A stretch of 64,000 nucleotides of DNA from Isoetes taiwanensis (GCA_021234155.1 JAJEKV010000004.1:5400109-5464108), one strand, 5' to 3'; numbered from the stretch's first letter, positions 36,801 through 45,405 are shown. Program-made: numbers and translations. Notes: a model not told the origin generated them from the sequence alone.

Positions 36801-39800
36801 TTTGCCTGCAGATGCTTTTGAAGGGAGACTTTTTTGCTACCTCTTGGCAGCTGAATCTCTTGAGCGTATGTCAGCAAGGACTTCTGCACAATTAGACTTA
36901 GGTGCAGGTCTGTGATGGTTAGTCTTGCAGGCACTTCACATTTTATTGTACAGAAGGGATCTGAAGATGTTTTCAAGATTGAGGATGTTAATATGGGGTT
37001 CAAAAAGTGTACTTCGTACAGGATTTGAGATGGGTAAGTAAACTCATGTATAGTTTCAGGGATAGTGTTTAAAGTATAGAACCTATGCATGTGGTCTCAT
37101 GAATTAAGTGGTCTTATGAATTATGTCTAGGTAGACCTGTACATTGTACAGCTGGCACCATGTGCCTGTCTATCTTGTATTGTGTTCATTACTCAATGAA
37201 ACAGTTCGTACCATTTTCCATTATTATTTTTTTTTCTCCAGGGACGACAGAAGTTTATATATTATAGAGAAAATGAAGTACACCATAGAATGAATCTCCC
37301 CAAATCCTGTCCTTCTCCTCATCTGGCAATGTAGACACTTGAAATTGATTGTACAGCCTGGACAACCTCGTGAAGCAATGGATGAGCAACACAGAACTTT
37401 TCTCTAAAGATGAGCTGGTTTCTTCTCTTCCAGATGACCCAACAAATGATAGCCCTACAGATATTAAAGGCAAGCTTCTTCAGGCGATATTAATTTGCAG
37501 GAAACAGACCCAACAGCAAGTGCTGACTGTTAAGGCGATGGCGAAAACAAGTATGCGCCCATTCCCAAATACACTGAATGTCAGGACAAAGGTAGAAGCA
37601 ATGCTCAATGGTTTCTGGGGCAGACTTACAAACTTGGCATAAAGGGCTCACGATTGGTTTAAAGGAGTGCACTCTGACATTCGTTCGAAGAGCTCGATGA
37701 GCAATCTGCCAAAGAAGAACCGACTGCTTTGGGCTCATCGATTTTTTGGCATCTAGTCTCATTAACTGTCTCAGGCTCTGACCCACAAAAGGTTGTCATA
37801 TATGCTGTAATTGTATTATTCGGTGCTTCCTCCCTCCCATATTGAGAGGAGGGTCGCAAGCTTGGCCTCCACCCTCCATGTGAAGGACCGGAAGGAGAAA
37901 GATTAGGACAGGATTTGGTGCATTATTACTTACTGCAAAAACCACAAAACCTAAAGATAAGATCACCTTTAGGTGCATTGACAATTGTATTAACTTTTAG
38001 GGTAACTTTTTACCTTTACCACATGGACTATTAACTTATGCATCTAAATACATGTTTACTCATTACTACACTAACAAAAATATTAATCCTGATTTTTGAA
38101 TTACATTGTCATTTTCTCAACCACAGTCCAAGGTTCTTCTTGAAGGTGTTATCAAACTTGGAATAAGTGATACATTTGAAGAATACAGCAGGCTGAATCC
38201 GACTTCAGTAGGTTTGCCCTTTGTCTCGGCCATACTTTATGATGGGCTTGTAGGAGAAAGTAAAACATTTTAGTATAAACAAGTGATTGGAATGCTATCT
38301 GTAACTAGGCTTGTCTATTGCTATCTGGGTATTTAAAAAACGGTTTATTCAGATTATTGCCTTGTGAAGATAATATATGTTGAAACATAAGCAGCTTATG
38401 GTCATTATAGAATCAAGTCCATTGAGTCTTTTCGGCCTACGTAATGACTGTTCCATTGTTCTTGTATGTCAGGGCATTATTTAGGATTAGATGTACACGA
38501 CTGCTCTTCTATAAGTAATGGTAAACCGCTGGAACCTGGTGTGGTAAGTAACACCCTTATATGTGTATCATGTAACTATGGTCATGGATGGTAAAATGAC
38601 CAGCTCTGCCATGTTTAGATATCTTCAGATTATTTTTGTGCCCTGAGACGAGTTAGTATTATTTAAGGGTAATGTTTACATATATGTTACGTAATCCATA
38701 GAAGTGAGTGTCTCTTTTCCTACATGAAATGGCTCCTCTTCTCCGTTTAGTGTCACAAATTTCTGGATGCCTATCAGTTAGGGCCACAATCTCTGGCTAA
38801 TTCTATCTCCTGCTTTTGAATCTTCAGATGTCCCAAGAAGATCTGGCTTAACTCCTCTTGAGTTTACCTGTCATAAGGAATGGATGGATGCCATGCAGGC
38901 TGAGTATTTATGCTTCTTGAGCAAGAAACATGGCTTTAGTTCCAAGACCAGCAATTCAGAATGTCATTGGCAACGGGTGTATATCAAACGAAAATTAATT
39001 CATATTGTTCTTTGGCAATGGATAAAGCTCCTTTGGTTACCAAGGAAACAATAAAAACTATGGTCATGATTACACGGGAGTTTTTGCTCCAGTTGCGTGC
39101 ATGGTAACTGTTCGAGCAGTGACAGCGTCAGCGGCAAGCAAGGATTGGCCAATTTGGCAGCTTGAACTAAAAGCGCGGTAAAGATGTGTATTCTCACTCT
39201 TTTGTGTTGATGATACTGTTATCACAGGGGGGTGCCGTCACTCATTGCACAATCATAACTTAACTCAAGGCAGCCTTTGAGATTACTGATTAGGCTGGTT
39301 ACATTTCTACTTTGAGTTGAAGTTTGGAATATCCAACTGATATACATTTGACTGAAACTAAGCTGGGTGGTTCTATAATATACCTCACTCTTACCAGGCC
39401 AGATATTGCATATTCATCCACACTTATGCAGACTCACTGGATAGCAGCTAAATGAATTCTGGCTTATCGAAAGGGTAGTATGCATGAAGGTAGTATTGTT
39501 TACAGCCAAAGATCATGCGGGGACTGACCTTGATTTCACCACTGGATTCTACCCGTTTCTAGTAATGGAATTGGCCGAAAATAGGTCCTCCCTTTTTCAT
39601 CCACCAATGCAATTTAGATCAATGTAATTTCTACCAAGACAAACAGATATGAGCAAAGCACTCAGACCTAGTATTCTCTTACAGACGTAGATCATGCAGG
39701 GACTGAATTTGATTACACAACTGGATTCCACCTGTTTTGCATCAATGGAATTGGCCGGAAATAGATTCTCCCTTTTGCATCCCCCAATGCAATTTCTACC

Positions 39801-42800
39801 GAGACAAACAGCTCTGAGCAAAACGGCTACAAAAGCTGACCATAACCGCGGTCTGCGCTAAATGTCCAAAGGCGGCTCACAGATGTCCATGATCCGGTTG
39901 GAATTACAGGTAGATTTTTTCAATGGACCTCGCTGACGATTTGATGGCTTTAGATCCTTCCAACCTACTGCTTACCACCTGGAAGCTTGATAAATCCTCC
40001 TTGATTCTTTACTCCTTGCGTTACCCCGGTCTTGAGATTGACCGGTGTATCAGCAACCAAATCTTAATCATTCAGATCAATTAGCTGCACACCAGATCCA
40101 TCATCAAGAAAACATCCTGTACCATTCCTCATTTTCTTGCACACTTCCAGACCCTTAAGACCTTTGAGATCTACTGGCTCCAATCTGCAACCGAATCTAA
40201 ATCTCTTCCTGTCCTAAGAAAATTGCACGTGGTTTTCAAAGAGTACTCTCGATTTGCACTCTAATTTCATAAATGATCAACCTAGCAGCACACATGACAA
40301 ATCTTCTGTCATAGAACAAGCTAATATTAAGAGAACATCCTGGAATCATCATTAGCTTGCAAAACCACCCTTATTCACTCAAATCTTTTCCTTAGATCTG
40401 TAAATACCCAAGAACATCAGGAGTCTTTGAAAACCGACAAGATTCTCTAACTTCTCAAGGTTTATCGCAGATCTTAAAGAAAAACAAGCTTATAAACTCA
40501 AATTCGACCTGGATTGAGCTATATTGATGTCTCTTTAGTGATCCGTTTGTTCTGACACTCAAATTCTTGGCTTGCATCAAAATTATGAATCTTTGCTCAA
40601 TCTAGAAGGCAAAACAAGCTAAAATGTCCACGTCTCATAATCTGAGACCTGATATCATGTTAGAATTTTGGATTTAAGAGAGGGCACAAGAGGAGGAAAA
40701 TGGAAAGAACTGTGACATGTCCGCATATACGGTTTTATATTCTGCCATTAGCTAGCAAAGATCAATTTATCCTGATTTTCAGGCACAAGGTCTTAGTAAG
40801 ATGACATTCATCAAGCCAAAAAGTTGGCTAAAGAAGCAGGAAGGACACACAAGCAACCATTCCAAAAGAGAAACATCCTCCCTCCACAAGAGAAGATAAT
40901 TGATGCCAATTCAAGCCACCAGGGATCCAAAGGATAACCTGTTTCTCTTCTTGGAACTAGTGCTATTACATGGACATCTAAAAAACAAACCACTGTGAGC
41001 CTGAGCACAACTGAAGCAGAACTCAAAGCTTCAATCGCTGGTACTCAGGAAATGATGTTGCTCCTTGGACTTGCAGGTCCCTATTAGGTCAGTTAAGTCT
41101 ATGTGGAGAATTCAAGGACTTGTCAATGTAATGAGGGATTTAAATACGAGCCTCAAAGTAAGCATTTAGATCTACAAGTCTGTTTCGTCAGGGAGCAGCT
41201 ACAACTAGTCAATTCTGGATCTTCAGTATTGCACAACTTCGAAGCAAATGGACTGGCTAAACCACTTACAGGTTCTGGCTTCAAACAGTTGAAGCAGCTT
41301 GGGGGGGTTAACTTTTATAGTAGAATTTCACATGTGGCTTTAAGAAAATATCCAACGTTGAATACCTGGGTTTCAGACATTTTGACTCACACCCATAGGA
41401 AAACAAGGGATGTGGACCTGACTAAGCATCGGCTTAAAAGTAATATAAATACGGCACCTTATATCTCCCTACCAAATAATATGTTGAGAGCAAAGTTTAT
41501 GACACCAGGAAGTACCTTCTGGCTGCCCATGGCGACCGCCAAAATATCCCCTCTGCTCTCATGCCCCAATTTTTCCTATTGGAAGGAATTGCAGCATCTT
41601 AGGAATTCATACAATTGGAGGGAATATATTAACTCAAAATGTACTGGTTACCAGCAGTGCTCTCCTGGCTGAGGACGAACACAACTCAGACGTAGTTGGG
41701 AAGGCCCTTGTCCTTCAGGAATGGTGAGGGCTTCCACGTATGCTGATCTAGCTTCAGCTAGCGATGTCCTGGGAGTTACCTCCGTCCATACCTTGAGCCA
41801 ATACCGCATATGTGGTAGGGCAAAGCCCTTTGGGGCGCGTGTCGGAGAACTTCCCCTAAGCTTGATATTCTCTTCAGAAGCTCATGACCAAGTAAGGACG
41901 TACTTGACTCGCACCAGCTAGAAACGTTACTGTAATTTTTAATATGACACGTGACCATCACATATGACCATATGGTATGAATCTCGTTTGTATCAATCTG
42001 AACTCCTTATCAATAATAATAGTTTGAATTCCTATGATCAATTCCTAATTACAAGATTCAAAGTTAACTAGACCTACATAGGTAATAAATAACTGGCTAT
42101 GGATGGGTTTATACAGTATCTAATGGTACCAGAAGATGTGTATTTTTTTTCTGGATTATTAGTAAATGAAGAAGTCCTTTTCACCTAGGTTGCACAATTC
42201 TTACAGGCCAAATAATATCAACATGGTATAGACGCATGGAATTACAGTTTGTAGACTTTCTTTGGTAACAGAGCCCAAATTTCCATGCCTTATGCCTTAT
42301 CATTTTGTACTTTATATAGATTATAACCATAGAACCTGGCTTGTATATACCTGCGGAAGAAGCCATACCAACAAAGTGAGTATTCATTTTGATCATTTAT
42401 GTTGCAATATCTATATAAGTTGATTCCAGTGATGTGTGTGTGAGAGTTTAGGTACCGTGGTATTGGCATAAGGATAGAAGATGATGTCCTTATTACGAAT
42501 GCTGGCAACGAGGTACGGCTTCTTAGCACCATCTTCCTATTTGATTAACCATCCATGAGAAATTGCATACTAAATTGCATGTATTTCATTGAGACCTGAA
42601 TTAATAAATAAAAGAAATAATGTTCGTATAGTGGGAGTGAAAATGAATCATCGTCTTTCTAATGGTGGAAAAAAGCTGCTTGGATGGATGGTAAAAATGA
42701 TAGGCCATTTTATGTCAACCTTCTTTTACAGCATAAAATTTTAGGATATCGCAGAATTGGGCATGTTTATTACAATGGATCAAGGTGCGAAGGAATTTTG

Positions 42801-44481
42801 TCAGGCTTCTTCAACTGGGGAGGTGTGAATTACTTCTAGACAGAAGATCCGGATCTATTGTGCAGGATTTCTGGATATCTGTTGAAAATCTGTTGCGCTT
42901 TAGTCCTGATTGCTTAAAAAATGTTGAATGAGGTCGAAGATGTTGCAACATGGCTCTAAGTAAAGTTTGCATGGTGGATTGGTGGAGTCGTGTGGTGATA
43001 CATGCAAAAGGACAATTGCGAGGCTTGCCACTTTCTCCATAGTATGACGTATGTCCTTATTCTGTCAGCACCACTTTCTAGTTCTAGCGACAGTTAGAAG
43101 AAAGTCAGAACTGGTTTCTTGAATTGGTCCTGAGCAGGTGTTAATATTAATTTATTGTCAAAGCTTTGGCAGATCACAGCAGCAAGTTCTTGGAGCTATA
43201 AAGTTTTCATGGCAGCACTTGTGTTATGTGAATTATGAGGAGAATAACCCTCTCCTCGAGTGGATTATGGCAAATAACCCTCAGGCCTCGAGGGTTATTG
43301 TTATGATCCATGAGAGGGAGGGTTGGCTTCCTTAAACCTCAGTCCGAGCAGGTTCTAGTTTCTGTTAGCTACCAGCAGGAATGGGTTGGTTAGCCATGGC
43401 AGAAACAAGGAAAGAATTGTAGAACCAAGCATCAAGAAACAAATAAGAGCATGATTTCTCTTCCTTAAATATTTATCATCAGATTAGAGAATGAGAAAAA
43501 ACAGGAGATTTTTCCACTGGGTTTAAATCATGAGCATAAACAGGGGATATTCTAGGCTTAACAGGGCTTAGCCAATGATCGGAAACACGGGATTTTTGCC
43601 CTTAGCTGGGAGAGCGGCCATGTAAAGGGACAGCGGATCAAATCTGGAAGAAACCGTCGAACTGCTTCAAAATTTTACTCTGTTTAAAAGAAACCGTTGT
43701 TCAAAATGTTGCCCTGTTTAGCTGCAACAAACTGTTCAAAATTTTGCCATGTTTGAGGCAAATAATTTGGAAGAAACCATGGGCATCATTAGAGTACCTT
43801 TGCCTTTAGCTTGTGTTGAGCTAGCTATGGCGAGCCTTTGCAGATTTGCCTGCCAACATAGGGCATAACTGGAGTATTCCCTCTTTTTCGGTCCAGGATC
43901 AGAAGAGAAGAAACTTGAAAGCGAATATGGGATTGAAAAGAGCCATGTCCCACAGACATATTGTCTGGCTATGGGTTTCTTATTTTTCTCCCATGTAGAA
44001 TTAATGCGGCAGTATTAGATTGTAATCAGAACATTGGCTGTGCATTCCAGTCAATATCTTCTCAGATTTTGAGATTAGGTTTTGAACTTCGGGTCTTACC
44101 CTAAATTTAATTGTGTATAAGGGCTAGGGCGTCGGTAAATAAATGAGAATACCTTGATTTAAATGAGTTATTCTGGATCTTAACCCCTGAAAGGAACAAG
44201 TATATAACTAGGACTCAACCAAGGAGTGGCATGTTCTCTCTCAGTTGTCCAGCCATCCCTTGAGCATATTTGGGTGGTAACCCTCTTTGTTGTAAAGAAA
44301 TTAATTTCATTTCAACAGCTTAGTAGTAAATTCTAAGGTATTTGAATAACGTATATGCATTGCTTGTAAACATTCTGATAGTTTTTTTATTTTGATATTG
44401 AACAAGGTGCTCACTTCCTCTATTCCAAAAAACTTGAATGAGGTTGAATCCTGGCCACAATGTAAGAAATGTCCATTTTAA
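6692..44481 (+). CDS. ICP55: ICP55-like mitochondrial intermediate cleaving peptidase (M24/aminopeptidase P family), 13 exons
   Basis: Thirteen exons with GT-AG borders and compatible phases join to 1440 bp, 479 residues, close to the roughly 490 expected for plant ICP55. Order: an Arg/Gln-rich presequence (residues 1-43), an N-terminal creatinase-like domain (about 44-250, with MTDVVPYPYRQNANYLY and GCQQPGGVAV), and the pita-bread M24 domain (about 250-460). All five metal ligands are present: Asp307 (VLMDAG), Asp318 (YVSDVTRTW), His394 (GHYLGLDVHD), Glu420 (TIEPG) and Glu444 (GIRIEDD). ICP55 homologues remove one destabilising residue from matrix proteins after MPP cleavage. Introns run from 52 bp to 11,003 bp; the long ones hold retroelements, the short ones (1, 3, 6, 9, 11) none. 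No frameshift or stop is seen. The start is the ATG at 6692; an upstream in-frame GTG at 6626 is not used. Confidence 0.93.
6908..7168 (+). CDS. ICP55: ICP55 exon 2
   Basis: 87 codons, phase 0 at both ends, TTCACAG acceptor and GAG|GTACAT donor. It carries PGISAIEFELRRQTLLASLP and the GCQQPGGVAV block of the N-terminal domain. Intron 2 (5,618 bp) follows. Confidence 0.92.
7380..8641 (+). mobile_element. LINE copy 2, 5' truncated, in ICP55 intron 2
   Basis: A (CT)n tract (7380-7402) runs directly into ADDIVLLS of the RT palm. The frame then decays through stops, passes the linker (VDLYGWEV near 7770) and reaches the Cys/His block (FHHLEVEVGRWG, CKVCG ... HFLLHC) at 8235-8380. The 3' end has GGTCTCATAGATTG and a pyrimidine-rich tail near 8641. 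It is the same family as copy 1, inactive, and lies in sense with ICP55. Confidence 0.82.
8642..9491. other. Intron 2 sequence without recognised features
   Basis: No gene or element recognised. The last about 55 bp (about 9440-9496) resemble 12006-12062, on the far side of the LTR element. Confidence 0.5.
9497..9647 (+). repeat. 5' LTR of element D1
   Basis: TGTTAGAGTATG ... CACTTTAATA; it matches the 3' LTR apart from scattered changes. The expected terminal CA has become TA. Confidence 0.85.
11854..12003 (+). repeat. 3' LTR of element D1
   Basis: Starts TCGTAGAG (diverged from TGTTAGAG) and ends CACTTTAACA next to the target duplication ATGAC. Confidence 0.85.
12009..12786. other. Rest of intron 2; possible retroelement 3' end near 12433
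   Basis: A purine tract (AAGGGAAGA) followed by TGTTGAAATATTAG at about 12433 looks like a PPT/LTR border, suggesting an LTR fragment, but I see no partner LTR. The palindrome CTGCTGAGTCAGCAG lies at 12586-12600. Confidence 0.35.
12787..12879 (+). CDS. ICP55: ICP55 exon 3
   Basis: 31 codons, TTGCAG acceptor, AAA|GTAAGA donor. It encodes KAIWDGLVAG ... ATQAYSV, matching the family's WEG ... ADQAY segment. Only 52 bp separate it from exon 4. Confidence 0.9.
12932..13168 (+). CDS. ICP55: ICP55 exon 4
   Basis: 79 codons, GCTTGCAG acceptor and CAG|GTATTA donor. It ends with VRWVKSPSEINLMRHSTSI, the conserved linker helix into the M24 domain. Exons 3 and 4 are flanked by inverted copies of one LTR element. 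Confidence 0.93.
13169..13718. other. Start of intron 4, no recognised feature
   Basis: No coding or element signature seen. Confidence 0.5.
13719..13877 (-). repeat. 3' LTR of element D2
   Basis: Inverted match to the D1 LTR, ending TCTAACA at 13877; preceded on the minus strand by a purine tract. Confidence 0.75.
14036..14605. repeat. About 285-bp tandem duplication inside D2
   Basis: The block starting CATCCATCATGTGCAGCA near 14036 repeats, diverged, from about 14321, including GATATTCTAACATCTGATAT and the CCTTGTCC segment. D1 has only one copy. Confidence 0.7.
16131..16301. repeat. 85-bp perfect tandem duplication inside D2
   Basis: TCACCGGGAGAATTTTTGAA starts at 16131 and again at 16216; the two units look identical, so the event is recent. 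Confidence 0.85.
16427..16997 (-). mobile_element. TRIM (miniature LTR retrotransposon) nested in D2
   Basis: 571 bp, flanked by TTATA on both sides (16422-16426 and 16998-17002). Read on the minus strand: 5' LTR 16997-16814 (TGTAACGGGCCC ... GGAACGTTACA), a 2-base gap, PBS TGGTATCAGAGC (16811-16800, itself tandemly doubled), about 200 bp of internal sequence with a 41-bp duplication, a GTGGGAGAG purine tract, then the 3' LTR 16603-16427, which holds a 79-bp tandem duplication. The LTR/PBS region also carries tRNA-like A-box (CTCAGTTGGTTAAGGGC) and B-box (GAGTTCGAGTCTC) words. No ORF. Confidence 0.8.
17332..17493 (-). repeat. 5' LTR of element D2
   Basis: Inverted match to the D1 LTR, adjacent to the primer-binding site at 17320-17331. 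Confidence 0.82.
17850..18780 (+). mobile_element. LINE copy 3, 3' end only, in ICP55 intron 4
   Basis: The C-terminal part of ORF2: a linker near 17950-18050, the Cys/His block (SSHQLEIEVGR, CQMCH ... HFIFIC) at 18050-18185, a basic tail that ends KRGIMNYF in another frame (18545-18568), a 3' UTR hairpin at 18716-18746 and a (TTTC)n tail ending about 18780. The 5' edge is uncertain and may extend towards 17494. It lies 70 bp upstream of ICP55 exon 5. Confidence 0.78.
18716..18746 (+). other. Conserved 3'-UTR stem-loop of the LINE family (copy 3)
   Basis: Outer arms GTCT/AGAC, inner arms AACC/GGTT, followed by GTTAATAAATC and the TTTC tail. Confidence 0.6.
18851..18954 (+). CDS. ICP55: ICP55 exon 5
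   Basis: 104 bp ending in phase 2 at GC|GTAAGT. It encodes VEYECKIRGAQRMA, a hallmark of the M24 domain start. Confidence 0.92.
18955..19494. other. Start of intron 5, no recognised feature
   Basis: No coding or element signature seen. Confidence 0.5.
19495..19990 (-). mobile_element. LINE copy 4, 3' end only, in ICP55 intron 5
   Basis: The minus strand has an open C-terminal stretch (19990-19646) rich in Lys/Arg, ending KSDITLYFGPVAKKTKVP and a stop. A 3' UTR with the family hairpin (19521-19551) and a (TTTC)n tail (about 19500) follows. Its last 60 bp match the end of LINE copy 3. Confidence 0.75.
19521..19551 (-). other. Conserved 3'-UTR stem-loop of the LINE family (copy 4)
   Basis: Outer arms GTCT/AGAC, inner arms GACC/GGTC. 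Confidence 0.6.
20072..20960 (-). mobile_element. Copia integrase fragment
   Basis: Minus-strand frames encode the integrase core: EIIHSDACH and YFATLIDDFSRFAWVF (about 20660-20800), AHSQNGVAERKNR (about 20530-20570), then a post-core segment (AYKLFDPVIRKMF) near 20300-20340. Frames shift between these blocks. There is no LTR or RT attached. Confidence 0.8.
20961..22712. other. Rest of intron 5, no recognised feature
   Basis: No coding or element signature seen. A long ORF that starts in the intron (22336) and crosses exons 6 and 7 is read-through, not a separate gene. Confidence 0.5.
22713..22779 (+). CDS. ICP55: ICP55 exon 6
   Basis: 67 bp, ACTTAG acceptor. It completes MAF and encodes PPVVGGGTNGSTIHYSRNDR. 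Intron 6 is 68 bp. Confidence 0.92.
22848..22955 (+). CDS. ICP55: ICP55 exon 7 (metal ligands Asp307, Asp318)
   Basis: 36 codons, TATTCAG acceptor, CAG|GTTGTT donor. ELVLMDAGCEF and YGYVSDVTRTW carry the two Asp ligands 11 residues apart. An 11-kb intron with nested Copia elements follows. Confidence 0.95.
23429..23638 (+). repeat. 5' LTR of Copia A
   Basis: TGTTAGAATATTTC ... AAAGTCTTTCA, 210 bp. Confidence 0.92.
24080..24859 (+). pseudogene. Copia A gag (5' part, split by insertion)
   Basis: Frames covering about 24123-24875 show a UBN2/retrotran_gag-like region (ENYFTWRDAFE, then MYALNHLRACI ... FQRDVRGFKTFTEAFAYLQK), an in-frame TAG at 24447-24449, and the CCHC knuckle WFCGKKGHIKRDC just before 24855 in a shifted frame. 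The nested Copia B was inserted a few codons after the knuckle. Confidence 0.8.
24860..25197 (+). repeat. 5' LTR of Copia B
   Basis: 338 bp, carrying a 52-bp tandem duplication (about 25030-25133) absent from the 3' LTR. Confidence 0.95.
25515..29270 (+). pseudogene. Copia B gag-pol polyprotein with frameshifts
   Basis: The frame starts at ATG 25515. Gag is short before its CCHC knuckle (CYCCDEVGHMVNDC, about 25848), suggesting an internal deletion. Protease follows with LDSGCSTHVTG (26061-26093), the GAG-pre-integrase HKRYGHISYGSL, and the integrase core (VHADLCG, LVDDYSRRMW; then RTDNGGEF and PQQNGVVERRNR after a frameshift near 26845). RT starts near 27720, with QLDVKSAFLNGELKELVYLE (28030-28090) and the catalytic YVDDLIVTG (28288-28314). 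RNase H is at 28780-29200 (DSDMAGCVDTRRSTSGYAF, TDNMSS). Frame changes occur near 26845, 27078, 27345, 27890 and at a 12-bp duplication at 28577-28600. Confidence 0.92.
29265..29553 (+). repeat. 3' LTR of Copia B
   Basis: 289 bp, TGTTAGAATAG ... CCACTCAACA. Confidence 0.95.
29559..32838 (+). pseudogene. Copia A pol (protease, integrase, RT, RNase H), decayed
   Basis: Continues gag beyond the nested element. Protease-like WLLDSAGTKHF is at 29720-29755, with the usual DSGA order altered to DSAG, followed by a 36-bp tandem duplication encoding a repeated GNLAKSKGK. Integrase: ELIHSDMC and VFVDDFSRYTWVY (30290-30400), RTDNAREY, AHPQNGVAERKNR (30570-30620). RT: IIGAKWIFRTKYHSDGTLLK (31570-31630), a large gap, then YVDDTIMTG (about 31875). 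RNase H: SDSDMASTDLDYRKCLTGYV (32365-32425), HDQAADGFMKPL near 32735. Several stops and frameshifts. Confidence 0.85.
32933..33139 (+). repeat. 3' LTR of Copia A
   Basis: TGATAGAATATTTC ... AAAGTCTTTCA, 207 bp, more than ten differences from the 5' LTR. Confidence 0.92.
33145..33958. other. End of intron 7, no recognised feature
   Basis: No coding signature. TTCTAACATGCGCTCAGAGC at about 33352 looks loosely like an LTR end followed by a PBS, but no partner was found. Confidence 0.4.
33959..34051 (+). CDS. ICP55: ICP55 exon 8
   Basis: 31 codons, TTTTCAG acceptor, GCA|GTACGT donor. It encodes KEVYELVLKAQDECIAMC and HPGITLCEL, the helix after the active-site Asp pair. Confidence 0.92.
34571..36240 (-). 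mobile_element. Degraded Copia RT/RNase H fragments, intron 8
   Basis: On the minus strand, ILLLYADDMVLTGDASDLIS (about 35940-36005) is the RT catalytic box and RFLIHADSDH (about 35520-35550) resembles the RNase H start. A separate piece at 34571-34700 (ANDLDLQKSTMGYISHV) resembles another RNase H. Frames are broken throughout, so this may be two overlapping remnants. Confidence 0.65.
36219..36858. repeat. 320-bp tandem duplication in intron 8
   Basis: The segment starting CTCGGAGTGCAG at 36219 repeats from 36539, each unit containing GATGGAGTGCAGATATGAAT and ending with a CCTCTTGGCAGCTGAAT phrase. Units differ at perhaps 5% of positions. Confidence 0.85.
37255..37860 (-). mobile_element. 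L1-type LINE fragment with zf-RVT domain, intron 8
   Basis: The minus-strand frame 37786-37490 shows a reverse-transcriptase zinc-binding domain: VLLWQIAHRALRTNVRV, then CQVCKSAPETIEHCFYLC (C-x2-C ... H-x4-C) and a Trp-containing end. The next frame continues with VGSSGREE. This architecture is typical of plant L1 ORF2 C-termini and differs from the other LINE family here. Confidence 0.75.
38127..38211 (+). CDS. ICP55: ICP55 exon 9
   Basis: 85 bp ending in phase 1 (GTAG|GTTTGC). This donor, rather than the GT 3 bases upstream, keeps NPTSVGHYLG in frame with exon 10. Confidence 0.87.
38473..38543 (+). CDS. ICP55: ICP55 exon 10 (metal ligand His394)
   Basis: 71 bp, TGTCAG acceptor, GTG|GTAAGT donor. 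GHYLGLDVHD supplies the His ligand and the second conserved His. Confidence 0.92.
38860..39460 (+). mobile_element. Decayed Copia RT fragment, intron 10
   Basis: CHKEWMDAMQAEY near 38875 is the RT N-terminal phrase; CVDDTVITGG near 39205 is the catalytic box; YLTLTRPDIAYSS near 39390 is the post-RT phrase. Heavily deleted. Confidence 0.7.
39600..40939. other. Intron 10 sequence with a probable LTR/PBS border on the minus strand
   Basis: Around 40640-40665 the minus strand reads TTCTAACATGATATCAGG, resembling an LTR end followed by a degraded PBS. The preceding internal region is non-coding, as in elements D1/D2. A short duplication (CAATGCAATTT ... GACAAACAG) lies near 39605 and 39785. No complete element could be delimited. 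Confidence 0.4.
40940..41310 (+). mobile_element. Copia RNase H fragment, intron 10
   Basis: ITWTSKKQTTVSLSTTEAEL (40960-41025) followed by HLDLQVCFVREQL and NGLAKPLTGSGF (41165-41280), the RNase H core and C-terminus of a Copia polyprotein. The frame breaks between them. The 189-residue ORF at 41103-41672 begins in this fragment but its second half has no recognisable similarity. Confidence 0.78.
41311..42319. other. End of intron 10, no recognised feature
   Basis: No coding or element signature beyond the tail of the ORF mentioned above. Confidence 0.45.
42320..42375 (+). CDS. ICP55: ICP55 exon 11 (metal ligand Glu420)
   Basis: 56 bp, TATATAG acceptor, AA|GTGAGT donor, phase 2. ITIEPGLYIP supplies the first Glu ligand. 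Intron 11 is 76 bp. Confidence 0.92.
42452..42512 (+). CDS. ICP55: ICP55 exon 12 (metal ligand Glu444)
   Basis: 61 bp, GTTTAG acceptor, GAG|GTACGG donor. YRGIGIRIEDDVLIT supplies the final Glu ligand. Confidence 0.93.
42513..44406. other. Intron 12, no recognised element
   Basis: No coding signature. A perfect 10-bp inverted repeat (AATAACCCTC/GAGGGTTATT) occupies 43273-43299, with a related half-site at 43243. Confidence 0.5.
44407..44481 (+). CDS. ICP55: ICP55 exon 13 (C-terminus)
   Basis: 24 codons plus TAA. VLTSSIPKNLNEVE matches the conserved C-terminal helix; the last residues (SWPQCKKCPF) form a lineage-specific tail with a CxxC. Confidence 0.88.
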   Translation: MLTSSIPKNLNEVESWPQCKKCPF

Positions 44482-44854
44482 GTTTTATATTTCCATGTTA
44501 AATAACTTGCACTTTTTCTTTTTGAAAAAGGTTCGTTAGATCTTCAGCACCCTCTCAGCTTTATTCATTCAAAGCAGAGTGCTTGTTAACTGTGGAGCAC
44601 TTAATCATACTTTGTGTTTTGTTCTGCACAAAATGCAGAGTATTTGTTAGGCAGCTGACTCTTTCCTATCCCAGTATATGTGATTCCTTTTCATAGAATG
44701 GGAAAGTTAAAGATTCAAATACAATCAGTTGAGCATGGTTGTCCGCTGCCAAAGATGAAGATGACGTCGAAGTGTAAAGTGAAATTCTGTCGCAACATGG
44801 AAATTTTGTCGCAGAAATGTCTCCAATGAAATTTTCAATACACGCAATAACAAT

Positions 44855-44918
44855 CAAGTCTTTGGGTGTCTGCTGCAGCTGATGTTCAAGTCTTTGGGTG
44901 TCTGGTGCAGCTGATGTT
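44855..44918. repeat. 32-bp tandem duplication
   Basis: CAAGTCTTTGGGTGTCTG ... GATGTT twice, one base different. Confidence 0.85.
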
Positions 44919-45405
44919 CAAGTGAAAAGTGGAAATTCCAGCTAAAGGCATCTCAATCTGTGCAGCTTCAGAGAAGGTAAAAAAGAAGGAATATATTGCA
45001 ACCATTACTTTGATCCTTTGATCTTGCAAAATATATGTCATTCAAACCTGCCTACAATTTCATCTAAACACAACTTTAGAATTTGAACAAAAATCAAGGG
45101 AGAGAATAAGAGGGAAAACAAAGAGGCTTCTTGGGGACAAATGATTTTGTAAATTGGGAATAAGAAATTTATTCAAATTTCTCGAGAATTGGTCCAGCAA
45201 GTTCAAAAAAAATTTATCATTTACGACCTGCATGATGTTATTTTTGGGCTCACTTGGAACAAGTTAATAGTTTCTTTGAATAGGAATAGGATTAACCACC
45301 CGAAGGATTTATGCATGACCCCAAAACAAAAAAGTCCCATAACATGGGTATCGTCGTTGATGTTGATATGGCAGTATCGACTGATGCAGAGAACCAAATA
45401 CGGTG

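Noticed and set aside
36219-36858. Pair of LTRs
   Set aside because: The two 320-bp units are directly adjacent with no internal region, PBS or PPT, so a tandem duplication fits better.
41103-41672. 189-residue ORF as a host gene
   Set aside because: Its first part is a Copia RNase H C-terminus; the rest has no recognisable domain and lies inside ICP55 intron 10.
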